Assembly (NCBI GenBank): GCA_026873275.1
Contig: JANTUC010000017.1
Location: forward strand, 682,001 to 746,000
Source of the DNA: Pseudopithomyces maydicus
Lineage: Eukaryota > Ascomycota > Dothideomycetes > Pleosporales > Didymosphaeriaceae
Direction of reading: 5' to 3'
DNA length: 64,000 nt
Shown here: one piece after another, positions 1 to 11,086 of the stretch
Layout of the letters: every line of letters starts with the position of its first letter
Position numbering within the stretch: position 1 is the first letter of the stretch
The notes under the pieces: model-generated
Database searches by the model: none
Seen by the model: the letters and a program-made list of their open reading frames with translations, nothing else
Told to the model about the DNA's origin: nothing
Position numbers and translations under genes: made by a program

Positions 1-291
1 AAGGACTACAATCGGGCGCACGAGGTGCTGCTGAAACAGAACTTCGCCACACGCGCCGCAGCGACCAGGAGCACGCGGCGATGGAAAGAGGAGATTGCGG
101 TCTTGGGCGCGGCTGGCGAGAAGTGGGGAACGGTGGTGTTGGGTAGGAGGGAGGCTGCCGACACGCGTGCGTCCGAGGCAAAGGATGCTGCGCCCGTGAC
201 GTTGGTGGCCACGAGGAAGAGGAAGCCCGCAGAAGCAGAAGGTGTGCAGATGCTCAGTGCGGGCGTGGTGCGCAAGAAGGCGAAGGAATGA
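1..291 (+). CDS. 3' end of an unrecognised gene
   Basis: An open frame enters from the left edge in frame 1 and ends at the TGA at 289-291, giving the last 96 residues of a protein whose start lies outside the window. The tail is rich in Ala, Arg and Lys and ends in two basic clusters (RKRKPAEAE and VVRKKAKE), which could act as a nuclear or nucleolar targeting signal; that is inference. Codon use is GC-rich like the neighbouring genes. I do not recognise a domain in this fragment and assign no function. Confidence 0.55.
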   Translation, partial: KDYNRAHEVLLKQNFATRAAATRSTRRWKEEIAVLGAAGEKWGTVVLGRREAADTRASEAKDAAPVTLVATRKRKPAEAEGVQMLSAGVVRKKAKE

Positions 292-685
292 GAGTGCACG
301 TGTTGAGCGTTGGCACCCAGGAACTGGGAACTTGCATGGCCTGGCGTTGGTCGTCTCGTCTTCTCGGTTCTAGTCTGCTTATGCCCAACGGTGGTGAGAT
401 GCAATTTCGCACTGATCGGAAGGGCCGGAAGCGCAGCCTCTACGCCCGGTGAAAAGCAGCCGTGCCGTCGCGTCCTGGGCAGCACGTCGAGTCCACTGTC
501 GCTCCCGCACCGTACCTGCATTAGCTGACCGTCCCGTCCCGAGGTCCAGCGGTCTCACGTGACCTACCGAGCCGACTGTCCAGGTGTCCAGCCCACGTCC
601 AGCCCACGTCTACGGTCGCCGGTCGGTGCGCCAACCCAAACAAAATCAAATCCACCGCCCCTCGTCGCCGCTCCCAGCACAGCGC
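292..685. other. Intergenic, presumed promoter of the glucosyltransferase
   Basis: The stretch lies between the stop of the first gene and the first in-frame ATG of the ceramide glucosyltransferase. Short open frames here overlap on both strands and show no family resemblance. A CACGTGACC E-box-like motif lies at about 556-564. Nothing else could be supported. Confidence 0.4.
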
Positions 686-2368
686 ATGCGTCGCTCGGCG
701 CCTCACGACCCCGAGACTGACCATGTCTCCATGGTGCGCTTCTACATCGGTGTGGTGTGCCTGGTCTGGTTCGTCGTAGTATGGGTTGTCTGCGCCATCG
801 GCGTCACCCAGCTGTTCCGCTACTACTCGCAGCGCCCGCGCCCAGCAACGTGCCTCGGCGCCGCCAACAAGGACAATGTACCGCACGTCACCGTCATCCG
901 CCCGGTCAAGGGCCTCGAGCCCCGCCTGTACGAATGCCTCGCCGCCACCCTGCGCCAGACGTACCCCGCCGACAAGCTGCACAACGTCTTCTGCGTCGCC
1001 TCGGCCAACGACCCCGCCATACCCATCCTCGACCGCTTGCTGCGCGACTTCCCGGACCGCAATGTGCGTATCACCGTCGAGGATGAGGACCCGGTGCTGC
1101 AGGCGGACAAGGACGCCCTGGGGCCCAACCCCAAGATCAGGAACATGTCGCGCGCCTACCGCGAAGCCCGCGAGGACTCGGTTGTATGGATCCTGGACTG
1201 CAATGTCTGGGTCGGCAAGGGCGTGTGCGGCCGCATGGTCGACCTGTTGTGCGGCTATGGAGCCTCCATTAAATACAAGTTCGTGCACCAGACACCCTTA
1301 ACCATCGACCTGGACTCGCAATCCCTATCCGCCGAGGAGCGCCAGCTGCTGCTCGGCCACGGTGCCCCCCAGACCGCCGCCCTCTCGTCTGCCGACATAT
1401 CCGCCAGCACCTCCTCCGATCCGCGCAACCATTCTCGCAGCGCCTTCCGCCGCCTGCTCCAACGCGGTGGTGGAAGGCTGGACGAAGCCTTCCTTTCGAG
1501 CGCACACGCAAAGTTCTACAACGCCATCAACACCGTCGCCGTGGCGCCCTGCGTCATGGGCAAGAGCACCATGTTTCGGAGACACCAGCTCAACTACGTG
1601 ACCACGGGCAATTCCGACCGCGCGCCTGGGATAGACTTCTTCAGCGACAACATCTGCGAAGACCATCTCATTGGTGACGCCCTGTGGCGCAAGCCGCAAG
1701 CCTTCGAAGAGCCCGGCCATGTTTCCACCCCAGGGGATGTGAAGGAGAAATGGGGTAAGCACGCCATGCTGTTTGGGGACTTCTGCTTCCAACCCGTCTC
1801 TCACACGAGCATTGCGGCGTGTATTGACCGCCGTCTCCGGTGGCTGAGAGTGAGGAAGTTCACCGTTACGGCTGCCACCTTTGTTGAGCCGGGTACGGAG
1901 TCGATCCTTTGCTCTGTGTACGGGGCGTATGCTATCACTTCGCTTCCCTTTTTCTCCTCCTTTATTCCACCCACGTGGACATCATTCTGGCTCATCTGGC
2001 TCGTCTCCATGTCATTCTGGTGCGTAGTCGATTACGTACAGTATCTTCTTCTCCACTCCGCCAAAACTGTGGAGCTCGACGAACACACACCTGACTTTAT
2101 TCTTCCGCAACGGTCACGGGGAGCGTATCATAACGCCCCTGCTCTCCAACCTTTATTGGGCGAGAAAACACCTCGGAAGCCTAGCCTCCTTGACGGTGCA
2201 CGGAGGGGTTTCAGGGAATGGCTTGCCGCCTGGTTTGGAAGGGAGGTTTCCGCGCTGCCAATATGGGTCGTGGCCTTTTACGGTGGGGTGACGGTCGAGT
2301 GGCGTGGCAGGAAGTTCTGGGTTGGACTCGATATGCGGGTCCACGAGATCATAGACGAGGAGAGGTAG
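686..2368 (+). CDS. Ceramide glucosyltransferase (GT21)
   Basis: Predicted glucosylceramide synthase, which transfers glucose from UDP-glucose to ceramide at the Golgi or ER membrane. The frame is uninterrupted, about 560 aa. An N-terminal membrane anchor spans about residues 18-40 (VRFYIGVVCLVWFVVVWVV). The family blocks follow in order: TVIRPVKGLEPRL, NPKIRNM, the first Asp in VVWILDCNVWVGKG (about D171), the Asp in NICEDHLIGDALW (about D326), and the RXXRW motif as RRLRW (about 382-386). Hydrophobic segments near 395-450 and at the C-terminus fit the known membrane topology. A Ser/Arg-rich insert (about 215-275) lengthens it relative to the animal enzyme (about 394 aa), as in other fungal homologues. 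The start at 686 is the first in-frame ATG; 731 (ATGG, immediately before the anchor) is an alternative giving 545 aa. No intron is needed. Confidence 0.92.
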   Translation: MRRSAPHDPETDHVSMVRFYIGVVCLVWFVVVWVVCAIGVTQLFRYYSQRPRPATCLGAANKDNVPHVTVIRPVKGLEPRLYECLAATLRQTYPADKLHNVFCVASANDPAIPILDRLLRDFPDRNVRITVEDEDPVLQADKDALGPNPKIRNMSRAYREAREDSVVWILDCNVWVGKGVCGRMVDLLCGYGASIKYKFVHQTPLTIDLDSQSLSAEERQLLLGHGAPQTAALSSADISASTSSDPRNHSRSAFRRLLQRGGGRLDEAFLSSAHAKFYNAINTVAVAPCVMGKSTMFRRHQLNYVTTGNSDRAPGIDFFSDNICEDHLIGDALWRKPQAFEEPGHVSTPGDVKEKWGKHAMLFGDFCFQPVSHTSIAACIDRRLRWLRVRKFTVTAATFVEPGTESILCSVYGAYAITSLPFFSSFIPPTWTSFWLIWLVSMSFWCVVDYVQYLLLHSAKTVELDEHTPDFILPQRSRGAYHNAPALQPLLGEKTPRKPSLLDGARRGFREWLAAWFGREVSALPIWVVAFYGGVTVEWRGRKFWVGLDMRVHEIIDEER

Positions 2369-2602
2369 GGCACGCAACCAGAAGAGGCAGAACAAGGGCG
2401 AAAAGGCATTGCATAGCATTTGGTGTTACATGCTACGACGGGCACGACTGTACGTTCATGGCCCATTATAGACGGTTTGGTAGATATTTGGCTTGACTTG
2501 TGTTTTGTTTTCTTGCTCCATAGGAGATCACGGTTGCAGCGATTGCATAAAGTAATATGACATTTATTTTATACCGTGACTGGACTTGATAACTATCAAT
2601 AA

Positions 2603-5600
2603 TCAATCGTAACTCTGACTCAAAAATCCGTCGGCATCATACAAGCTGCCCGGAGTGTCCCGTACACCACTGCTAGGGGGGATAATGTTGATTTTAACGT
2701 TCGGCGTGCTAGTCCCGAGTACACTCCTCTTTCTATACCTGCCGCCGTGTCCCTTCTTCTCTTCCTGTGCTACCATCTTTACGTTTTCGTCTTGCATGTC
2801 CAGTTGTGCATTCACCTCATCCTTGGCAACATCGAATGCTCTCTTCCGCGGTGAGCGTGTAGGCACCGGCGAAGAAGATAACGGAAGGAAACGATCCGTG
2901 GGCTTGTTAGGTGATGTGATTGGTGGATGTGGTGGTGTGGATGCCCAGAATTTCTCGCCATCCTCCCATATGGAAGAGCTGCGGTCTCGGGGAACCACGT
3001 TTGGTGTAGCAGGTCGCGGGCTCGATGTCTCGGGCAGTTCTCGCGGTGTTTCTTCTTCCTCGTCTTTGTTCTTGGTAGCCTCCCTTTCGGCGTCTGACAT
3101 GGATGATTCATGTGAGAATGTAGGTTGTACAGGAATGGTCATTGGATTCACATCCATCTCAAGCTGCGTTGCATCTCTTTCCCAATCGAGGCCTAAATCG
3201 CCCACCAATGCCCTGCCTTTCTGTTCGTCCCATGACTCATCCTCTTCGTCCCCATATCCCTCTATTCCTTCAAGCCAGCTTTCTTCACCAGGCAATGCGA
3301 TACTATCCTCCCGCCCAAAATTGGCGTACCGTCGCTCTGCTTTGCCACCTTTCTTTGTGTCTGAGTTCATGCGGCGAAGTGCTTGTATTGAAGAGCGTAA
3401 AGAGCGTGGCGGTGGGTCGCGAGGTCCGCATGGCGATAGCATTGGTACAGCGGCGAAATTTATCAAAGGCGTGCCAGACGGTAGCTGGGCATGGGCTGGG
3501 CAAGGTGAGCTTGGTGCTATGGGCAATGATGGCGATGGCGATGGAGCAGAGTACAAAGAGCTTGGTGAAGATTGGATGGATAGGCCTGGTGGTTCGAAAG
3601 CCAGTAAATCAGGCTGTGACTGTAACCCATGAGACTGAGTGGGAGGGCTTGAAGGAAATGCAGCGTCTATGAGCGGTTGCATTGAACGAACTACATCCAG
3701 CGGGCTTGAGTACGAAAGCAAATTGTTCTGGTCTTTTGCTCTGGCGTTGATAGCACTGGTACTTCCATTATCGAAAGGGCCTTTGAGGCTGGTATAGGTT
3801 TCTTTACTCAGTATAGCTGGATCGACAGTATTTGTTGGTTCCTCGGGAATGGCGGTGTCCTTGATAGGCAGGTTATATACTTCCCGGCTCGAGACACTAG
3901 GACGTGGAACAGATGGTATAGTTTTTGGTGAACAGGATGGCGAGTCTTGTGGTTTGGTGGGCTCACAGCCGGCTGTCGGCACAGATTCCGCCGATGACTC
4001 TTCAGGAATGCTCGAAAATGTAGACGAGAAGCTTCGCGGTATAGCACTCACTGTCGACTGACACACTAATGAAGGAAAATCGATTTGGGGTCCATCCATG
4101 GGGACAGGTCTTGCTGATGAGGTATCGATATCAAAAACCAGCTCAGCAAAAGGAGCACCAGTGCCAATGGGATTTGGCGTCTGTCCATCCCTTCCATACT
4201 CATTCGATGGCCACGATATGGCAAAAACAGGGGGAGGTGTATTCATGATACTCGCTTGCGGCAAGTCGTGACAAGGGCTTGGAAATGTCGGGATACTGTA
4301 AAGAGAGCCATCGCTCAATCTGTTGTTACTTGTTTGAGCCCCTTGGGAACCAGCCGAGATTTCATGAGCCGTAATAGGCGTACCGATTGGTCCGTGATCG
4401 AAGCTCGCCATGGCCAACATTGGTGAACTGTCCGTAAGCGATGCATGAATTCTGGTTGCGCTAAACCTAAGCTCTGGTGCGAACACGGAGGCACTAGGCG
4501 GACGTGGGAGAGACCGAGTGGTGGAAAACCCTAGACCAACACTGTTTGTATTCTCTGAATCCGCTGGGAGCGATTCTTCCACAATGTTATGAATTGCTGG
4601 ACTCGGTGAACGGCTTCGTGGCGGCCCTAGCAAGGTTGGTACAAGCGAGATTCGAACTGTATTCGAACGTTTGTGCCCGTATCTACGGGCACTGGGGCTC
4701 CCTTTGAGTGCGGATGGCCTTCCTGTCGACATGGGGGCCGGATCCCACTGGAACGGATTACCGTTACTGCTGCGTGTAGAGGAGGCCTGCGTGGAAGCTT
4801 GAGAAAGTTGTCTCTTAGGGCCTTCGTGGCCGCCTGTGGTATTTTGTGGCACAGAAAAACGCTTTCTCCGACTCTCCGGAGAACCATACGGAGTGACATA
4901 CGAGCCTGACCTGCGTTTTGGTGTCGTTATGCTACGCGATGCCACCAGGCTGTTTGTGGGTGAGGAAATCTTAGTAATGGCATTCGACTCCGATATTCTC
5001 ACTCTATTGGCAAGGGAGTGCAAGCTAGAAGAGTTGATGAGCTGTGAACTTTGCTTTACGGTCTGTGAGCTTGCCTGGGTGGTTGAAATTACAGAACCAA
5101 GGCAAGCCGATCTGCTCTTGATTGAACCCTGCGAGTTCTCAGCTCTACCGTGGAGCGTTAAGGTATCTCGAAAAGGCCGCGTTGATACAATCATAGAGTT
5201 TCTGGGCTTTTGTCTAGCCACCTTGTGGACTCTGGTATTGGATGAACGTATGATTGGGCTCGATTGCGTGGCCAGTATATAGCTGTTGCCTGATTCGAAA
5301 CTTGAACTGGATTGCTGTGAAGGGCTTCGACTTATAAAACTGCGCCTTCGAGCTTGGAGATGATCCTCGGCTTTTATGCGTGCGATCCCCAAGGGAGGTA
5401 TGGGAAGGCCACCTACTGGAGGGTTCCCGGACGCTTGGTTGGAAGTGCTTACTGATCTGGTGTGCGATTGTGGGTGGGAAGATCCACTCATGCTCCAAGG
5501 TTCTCTATCAATGGACATCTCCGTCATGGAGCAGGATCTGATCGGCCGCTTGTGACCTTCCTTCGCGGGATCAGTTTCCGGAGTCGGGCTCTTTCGAATA

Positions 5601-6250
5601 TGATGCAGCGGGAGTTCATCATTCCGTAACTCTGCTCTCTGTCCTTGTCTGCGGTAACAAGGATGCTGTATGAGGTGATGTTCATGTGGAAGATCTTTCT
5701 GAGACTCCGAAGTTGAGAATCTCTCCCCGGGTGATCCGCTCGAGACTGCAACCAAAGGAGATGGCTTCGGGCTTTCGACGACAGTGGAGAGAACCGAAAC
5801 CCGGACCTTTCTCATGGGTAACCCCCTTCCCGATGCTCGACGTCCCAGGAAGGGCCAGGAAAGACTTTTCGATTTTGGAATAAAACCTGCAGGCTTTGGG
5901 GGTGCATAGTGTGGAGGTACAGTTGGTGGCTCCGGAGAATTGAACGTCTCTACCGATGGAAGATTGTTCCACCCTGAGATGGAATTGAAGGGTATGGAAG
6001 TATTCCGTTTCAAAATGGTCCGCGGTTTTGTAAGTGACACCCTCTTTGCATCCTTTTGCGTTCGCGCAATCGCAAGTTCCCGTTCGTCTAAACTTGCCAT
6101 GTGTCGATTATGCTCCTGACGTTTTTTTACGAGAAGTACGACAATGAAAATGCTCAAGCCTATTATGAGTACCCCCATACCAGCTATTATTGCAATCATA
6201 GCCGTATTTAACTCCGTCGCAAGAGCACGGCGAACCCCAGTCGGCGACAT
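2603..6250 (-). CDS. Large Ser/Pro-rich single-pass membrane protein
   Basis: A single uninterrupted frame of 1215 aa. The start is the ATG at 6250-6248; the frame extends 12 codons further only from a GTG. One strong transmembrane helix lies at about residues 18-41 (MIAIIAGMGVLIIGLSIFIV), followed immediately by a basic stretch (KKRQEHNRH), so most of the protein is predicted to be cytoplasmic. The rest is low-complexity and probably disordered, very rich in Ser, Pro and Thr, with many RRxS/KRxS-like sites that could be phosphorylated. An acidic patch (GYGDEEDESWDE) lies near the C-terminus. I recognise no catalytic domain; the architecture resembles uncharacterised membrane-anchored fungal proteins. 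The stop lies 234 bp from the stop of the convergent glucosyltransferase gene. Long antisense frames inside it (for example 2655-3632) are composition shadows. Confidence 0.8.
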   Translation of the reverse strand: MSPTGVRRALATELNTAMIAIIAGMGVLIIGLSIFIVVLLVKKRQEHNRHMASLDERELAIARTQKDAKRVSLTKPRTILKRNTSIPFNSISGWNNLPSVETFNSPEPPTVPPHYAPPKPAGFIPKSKSLSWPFLGRRASGRGLPMRKVRVSVLSTVVESPKPSPLVAVSSGSPGERFSTSESQKDLPHEHHLIQHPCYRRQGQRAELRNDELPLHHIRKSPTPETDPAKEGHKRPIRSCSMTEMSIDREPWSMSGSSHPQSHTRSVSTSNQASGNPPVGGLPIPPLGIARIKAEDHLQARRRSFISRSPSQQSSSSFESGNSYILATQSSPIIRSSNTRVHKVARQKPRNSMIVSTRPFRDTLTLHGRAENSQGSIKSRSACLGSVISTTQASSQTVKQSSQLINSSSLHSLANRVRISESNAITKISSPTNSLVASRSITTPKRRSGSYVTPYGSPESRRKRFSVPQNTTGGHEGPKRQLSQASTQASSTRSSNGNPFQWDPAPMSTGRPSALKGSPSARRYGHKRSNTVRISLVPTLLGPPRSRSPSPAIHNIVEESLPADSENTNSVGLGFSTTRSLPRPPSASVFAPELRFSATRIHASLTDSSPMLAMASFDHGPIGTPITAHEISAGSQGAQTSNNRLSDGSLYSIPTFPSPCHDLPQASIMNTPPPVFAISWPSNEYGRDGQTPNPIGTGAPFAELVFDIDTSSARPVPMDGPQIDFPSLVCQSTVSAIPRSFSSTFSSIPEESSAESVPTAGCEPTKPQDSPSCSPKTIPSVPRPSVSSREVYNLPIKDTAIPEEPTNTVDPAILSKETYTSLKGPFDNGSTSAINARAKDQNNLLSYSSPLDVVRSMQPLIDAAFPSSPPTQSHGLQSQPDLLAFEPPGLSIQSSPSSLYSAPSPSPSLPIAPSSPCPAHAQLPSGTPLINFAAVPMLSPCGPRDPPPRSLRSSIQALRRMNSDTKKGGKAERRYANFGREDSIALPGEESWLEGIEGYGDEEDESWDEQKGRALVGDLGLDWERDATQLEMDVNPMTIPVQPTFSHESSMSDAEREATKNKDEEEETPRELPETSSPRPATPNVVPRDRSSSIWEDGEKFWASTPPHPPITSPNKPTDRFLPLSSSPVPTRSPRKRAFDVAKDEVNAQLDMQDENVKMVAQEEKKGHGGRYRKRSVLGTSTPNVKINIIPPSSGVRDTPGSLYDADGFLSQSYD

Positions 6251-7144
6251 CTCTCCGCGATCAACACTTTGTAGGCAATCAGACACCTTTTTCTACCTTT
6301 GCTGATCGTATGATGCTGCGCACGCTACCTGTCGGTAAAACTCACTCCGCCTCTTTCCTATCCGATGCTCTCATAGGTAATGTATTACAGGACAATGAGC
6401 GATTCGATGCATGTGCCGGGAGGCTTTTGTTTCCTTGGGGAGAAATCGGTGGATAAACATACGCTCGCATGTGTCTCGGATGTATTTAGTGGTTGTCATG
6501 ACACACTATGAGGAATGAAAGAAGATATGGGGAGGAAAACAAGCCGTGCAACAAGGGATGCGAAGGAATGCAATCACTCGCTTCTATAGTGATGGACGGT
6601 TTAACACGATGGTATTTCTGCAACCTTTTTTGTCCTTCAGTACTGTTGATGATCCATCTTGGGGTAACACGGAATAAGACACGAATTAATCTCGATGCCC
6701 CATCATGTTGAAACTAGCCGCCGCCCGTCGCCACAAGGACCAGTTGTGAAAAGGGAGTAGCCTTAAAGAATGATTCACTAAATAACGTCACGAAACATAT
6801 TACAGACTCCCACTGGCTCTGTGGCTGTTCGTTGTGCTCACATATAAATGCATTGTACACTTCTACCCAAAAACATTAAATACAGTGTTAACATAAGAGG
6901 ATTTTATCAAAATGAGGCAACAGTTCTTTTTGGCATCGTGTCTGGAGAAGCACAGCATTTCCTATCTTGTTACGTGCTAATCGAGTATCACAAAAGATGA
7001 AGGCAACCAAAAATGTGTAGAAGAGGTTGTATTGTATCTACAAGAAAGATATTATATTCGCTGCATATTCCATGCTCGACGATGCCATAGTCTAAACCTT
7101 ACTTGGTCTATTGTGTATAGAATAGACAACTGATCCGCGGGCTA
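6251..7144. other. Intergenic spacer
   Basis: An 894-bp gap between two minus-strand genes. It should hold the promoter and 5' UTR of the 1215-aa membrane protein gene and the 3' UTR of the S41 peptidase gene. The half next to the peptidase stop (about 6750-7140) is AT-richer, as expected of a 3' UTR. I see no coding frame with family support. Confidence 0.4.
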
Positions 7145-9549
7145 TTAGATTAAACTTGCCCCAAAAGCCATCGACCCCATCACAACCGCAGTGCAAGCAA
7201 AGACTGCACTCCATCCTCCTTGCGCGGGCCTGAGAACACCTGGAGCAGCTCCTTGGGAGTTTGAAGGGCTCGGCGCACTTCCGTCACCGCTGCCGCTGCT
7301 GCCGCCGCTGCCACTACCAGTACTAGATCCAGCTTCCCCGTTGTTACCACTCGAGGGACTACCTGGACCCTTTCCAGATTGCTCTTCTTGAGTAGTCACT
7401 GAGCCTGCAACGCATGCACCCTCATCCATACCACCATCTTTACCAAACGCGACCTCTGCAGCTTTGGTCCACAACGCTGTCACGTTGAGATACATGTTCG
7501 GCTCGTAGTAAATCCTGCAACTTGCTGTGTCGTTGAGGAACTGCGTCGGCACTCCGTCTTTTTCAAGGCCCTTACGAATAGTATCCTGGAAGTTGACACC
7601 AGCAGAGTTGACCTGAATACCGAACGGTTGAGGGAGGAATTCACGCCATTTTTTGGAATCTTCATCGCTCTGTTCGAATGTGCGTACAACGTCATCTGAT
7701 GTCGGGATCAGGTAGTCGTATGGGAGCACCATGGATCCTTTGGTCCCACCAACGACCTGCATGGGGCCGGTACCAGGGAATCCGCCAACGGCGAGTGTTT
7801 TTACACCGGCTTGCTGTACCATAAGTTCGGTGAATAGTGAGCAGGTAGATGCGCACATCCCGTCGGAGAGAATGACGATGTCCTCAGCCTTGAAGGGCTG
7901 TTTGGTGTAGTTTGCGCGTTCGAGATAGCCTGTCATGCTGATTCCAATAGAGTAGTCGTCGTCAGAAGTTACAATCGGGTCGGAGAGATTGTATTTGAGC
8001 AATGCACTAAACGACTCGTCGTGGAATTTCTCGGGCGGATACATCTTATCAAATCCAGAAAAGGATTCATCGTCGGCGCTGATGTAGGAGTGGTAGTTGA
8101 AAGGTGAGGTGTATATATTGCCGTTCGTAGAGTTCATCGTTTTGAATGACGATATCTTTTCGCCGAGAAGCTCCGAGCCCTTGTGACCGCGCCATCGCGA
8201 TTGTAATTGAGGGTGCTCATCAGGAAAGAACTGTAGGAACATGTCGTAACCAAGGAGGATCTTTCCGCCTCCGTTCGTTCGCACGTCGATAATATGCTTC
8301 TCCACCTTTTGGTCCTTGGATTTCTCAATGTAGGATTGTACCACAGCTTGGAATTCCCGAGCTTCATCGTTGTTACCTTGACCAGCCTCCACACTGAATG
8401 TTTGCACCATTAGAACACCAACCTTACCAGCTCCAGTATCTACAAAATAGCCAGCTAATTTGATATCATCGGCCTTGTGCTCGACGATAGCCTGAGGGTA
8501 TGCCAAAGGTACCCATCGACGATTGAGCTCCGCTTCACGTGGATATTCAGGGTTACGGGGTAGGTTGCGGCGGTCTGTTCTCCTCTTCCTGCTAGAGCTG
8601 CTTGAAGGCGCTGCAATGAAAGTATCATAGAAGTCTTGACCATTCTCGATGGACAACCAACTGTTAGGCTCTTGAATGACGGCCGAGTTTACGAAATTAC
8701 GCGAAGTGCCATTCTCGTATGAGACGTTGACAGAAGGTCCAGGATAAAATCGGGGGTTGGCGAAAAATCCAGAGTTCTCCGAGGGCTGCATGTAAAACAT
8801 GGAGTTGTACCTGGAATCTGGATCGTGGTACGTGGTGTCCATGCTCTCATCCTTCACGAACTGTATGGCGTCTTTACCGTCGATCTGCGATATTGCTGAC
8901 CGTTTCACATCCCCACTGAGGGTTTGGTTGAAGTCTCTCATGCCCCAGATTTTAGGTTCGCTCTTTCCATCCTCCGAGGCGGATATGAGTACAATCTCTC
9001 GGCTTCTCCGCCATGTAAAGGCACCACCAGTCTGCGTCATTCCCGAAAACGTGAGATGTCCATCGTGGGCTTTGACCATGAGTTTTGCGATGTCAAACTC
9101 GAAATCGTACTCGTTGTCATAATCGCCATTCGAAACCTTGGTCACGATATCGTCCAAACCTTTCTGGATATCTACACTTTCGTCCCCATACCCTTCTGGA
9201 GGATTCTTTAGGTAGGCCAGTGTTGACTGGAATTCGACCATGTTCTTCAGAGATACCAATGTCTTTTTGGCGGCATCTTTGTTGATCGGAACCGACTTCA
9301 AGCAGGCATATGCGAGCTACTTGTTTGTAAGCATGGATAAACTTTGTCCTTCCTAGCAGTCTGACTGACCTCGGCATCAATTACAGTGGTCTTCGTCACG
9401 AGTTTGCCAATCTGACCGCATGATTCTCCTGTTTGTATGGGGCCTGATGCAGATGCCACGGAAGTTGGCTGGTTGCTATCTGCTGTCACGCTTCCAATCT
9501 GTGCTGTGGCGATAGAGAATAGTGCTGAAAGAGCTGCTACGGGTTTCAT
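7145..9549 (-). CDS. Secreted GPI-anchored S41 peptidase (CPAF-like)
   Basis: Two exons: 9549-9370 and 9316-7145, with a 53-nt intron (9369-9317; GTCAGT donor, GTAG acceptor). The splice joins ...TTVIDAE to LAYACLKSVP and gives 783 aa. Residues 1-17 are a signal peptide (MKPVAALSALFSIATAQ). The fungal S41/CPAF-like pattern follows: a Cys-containing N-terminal region, FQSTLAYLKNPP, KAHDGHLTF (His about 144/147, likely catalytic), HIIDVRTNGGG, the nucleophile block LSDGMCASTCSLFTELM (Ser about 550), and GGFPGTGPMQVVGGTKG. The tail is a Gly/Ser-rich linker ending in a hydrophobic C-terminus (AVFACTAVVMGSMAFGASLI), which suggests a GPI anchor. The product would be a cell-surface or secreted serine protease of unknown substrate. 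Catalytic roles are by family analogy. Confidence 0.9.
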
Positions 9550-11086
9550 GGTGCTGTATTATAGGTGTGTGATATCGGTGGCCCGAAGAGAGTGACGACA
9601 GAAGCAAAGGGGTGGACGTATATCCGGAATAGTAGCAAGCTCGAGGGAGTAGAAATGCCGAATAAACTTTTTCAACCAGGGTAAGAATGGATTGACAGGA
9701 AAACGAGGGTATACGTGTGTGATGGCTGCCTTCCAATGCCTCTTTTCCAAGCAGACTTCAGGTACGGGCGTGCAAGTACCCGCTCGCTTTAAAAATGAGA
9801 GTTGACCTGCACCCACGAACAAAAGGGATAGCAAACACGAAGAAACCTTCAACACAAACAAACGTGCAGCAGGGCGTAGACTTGTGAAGATGGGGGTCAT
9901 CCCACATCTTATTGCGCCCACCTCTCTCCCACATGGTGCATGCGCCTCTCGCTCGGCCAGCCCTGTTTCGAAACTAGCCGTGGCGCCGGCATCCGTCATG
10001 CAGCGCTGCAGTTGTGATTCGCCGGTAAATTGCGATGGCGGACGAAAAGAGATGGCATGTCAACCCTCCGTGGAGCGACTAGAGCGTCTTGGGAGGGCCA
10101 CGACGGTCGCACCCTTGTCGCGGCGGCTGAAATGGGGGCGTGCACTACGGAGGCTGCTGCTGCTCAAGGATCCCTCCTGTTTGAAAATGGGGTGTGTTGG
10201 AAGTGCAACTGAATGTATGTACCTGCACAGTGCAGCCCCATGGTTGCATCCTGTTTGCGGCAGAAGGTCGTGCGCTGGTCGTTCGTCGCGAGAGGCAGCG
10301 TGAATAGTGAATAGTGAATAGGAACTGGCTGGCCAAGACACGGTACCGGCCCAGCCCAAGGTACGCCACTCACCAATCTTCCTTTCGTGTTGCATGCAAC
10401 GGCAGCGAATGCGGAGTTGCGGTTCGGACTTTGATTGAGTGCTGCATCGAGCAATCACGCCTACGAAAGGCAGTGTTCCTCGAAGTCCGGGCCTGCCCCA
10501 CCCGTCCTGCCTCGAGGCTCGAGCGTGGATTGGCCGACATGCCCTTCTTCGCCCGTACCGCGCTGTCCCCACGCCGCAATCAATGTTAAGACATCAATAA
10601 TCGAGGACCTTGGTATCGGGTATTGGGAGGCACCGTTCGCGCCATATTTAGAATGCTGTGGGGGACGTTGGAGGCACGTTTGAGCTTCTCTGCATACCTT
10701 CCTAATTTGCCTAGGGGTCGAAGCTTATTACTACCGGTCATTCAGGCGCCTCTTCTGAAACGCACCTGCATATACGCCACGGAGATATTGCTCGGGGCAT
10801 GATTCTGGGAGAGAAAAAAATCCTGCCATTTGACAGAGTCTACGAGGACCAGTCCGACCCCGGGCCGTTGAGATCCAGACTGTGCACCGCGTCATAGGTG
10901 ATGCACAATCCGCACAGCAGATCTGGAGGCAGTACACTACACGCAGAAATGTTCAAGTAGTGGCTCTGCAGTGTTTTCTATACGACTCTATCCATCTACT
11001 TCCAAAATGACGCAACTATCGATCGAACAATGCCCATGCTGACAACCTAGGGGAGTGCATCTCGGCACCTCGCATTCATCGCAGGC
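9550..11086. other. Intergenic region without a supported gene
   Basis: 1.5 kb between the S41 peptidase start and the stop of the BCS1-like gene. Several overlapping short frames on both strands reflect GC-rich composition; none has a recognisable family, signal peptide or splice pattern. A small tandem repeat (TGAATAG, three units) lies at 10301-10321. The first few hundred bases should contain the peptidase promoter. Confidence 0.4.

Noticed and set aside
2655..3632. 325-codon plus-strand frame
   Set aside because: Lies entirely antisense inside the 1215-aa minus-strand gene; Ser-rich composition on one strand produces open antisense frames.
9559..10590. Several 70-170 codon frames upstream of the S41 peptidase
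   Set aside because: Overlapping in all frames, no family resemblance; treated as intergenic.
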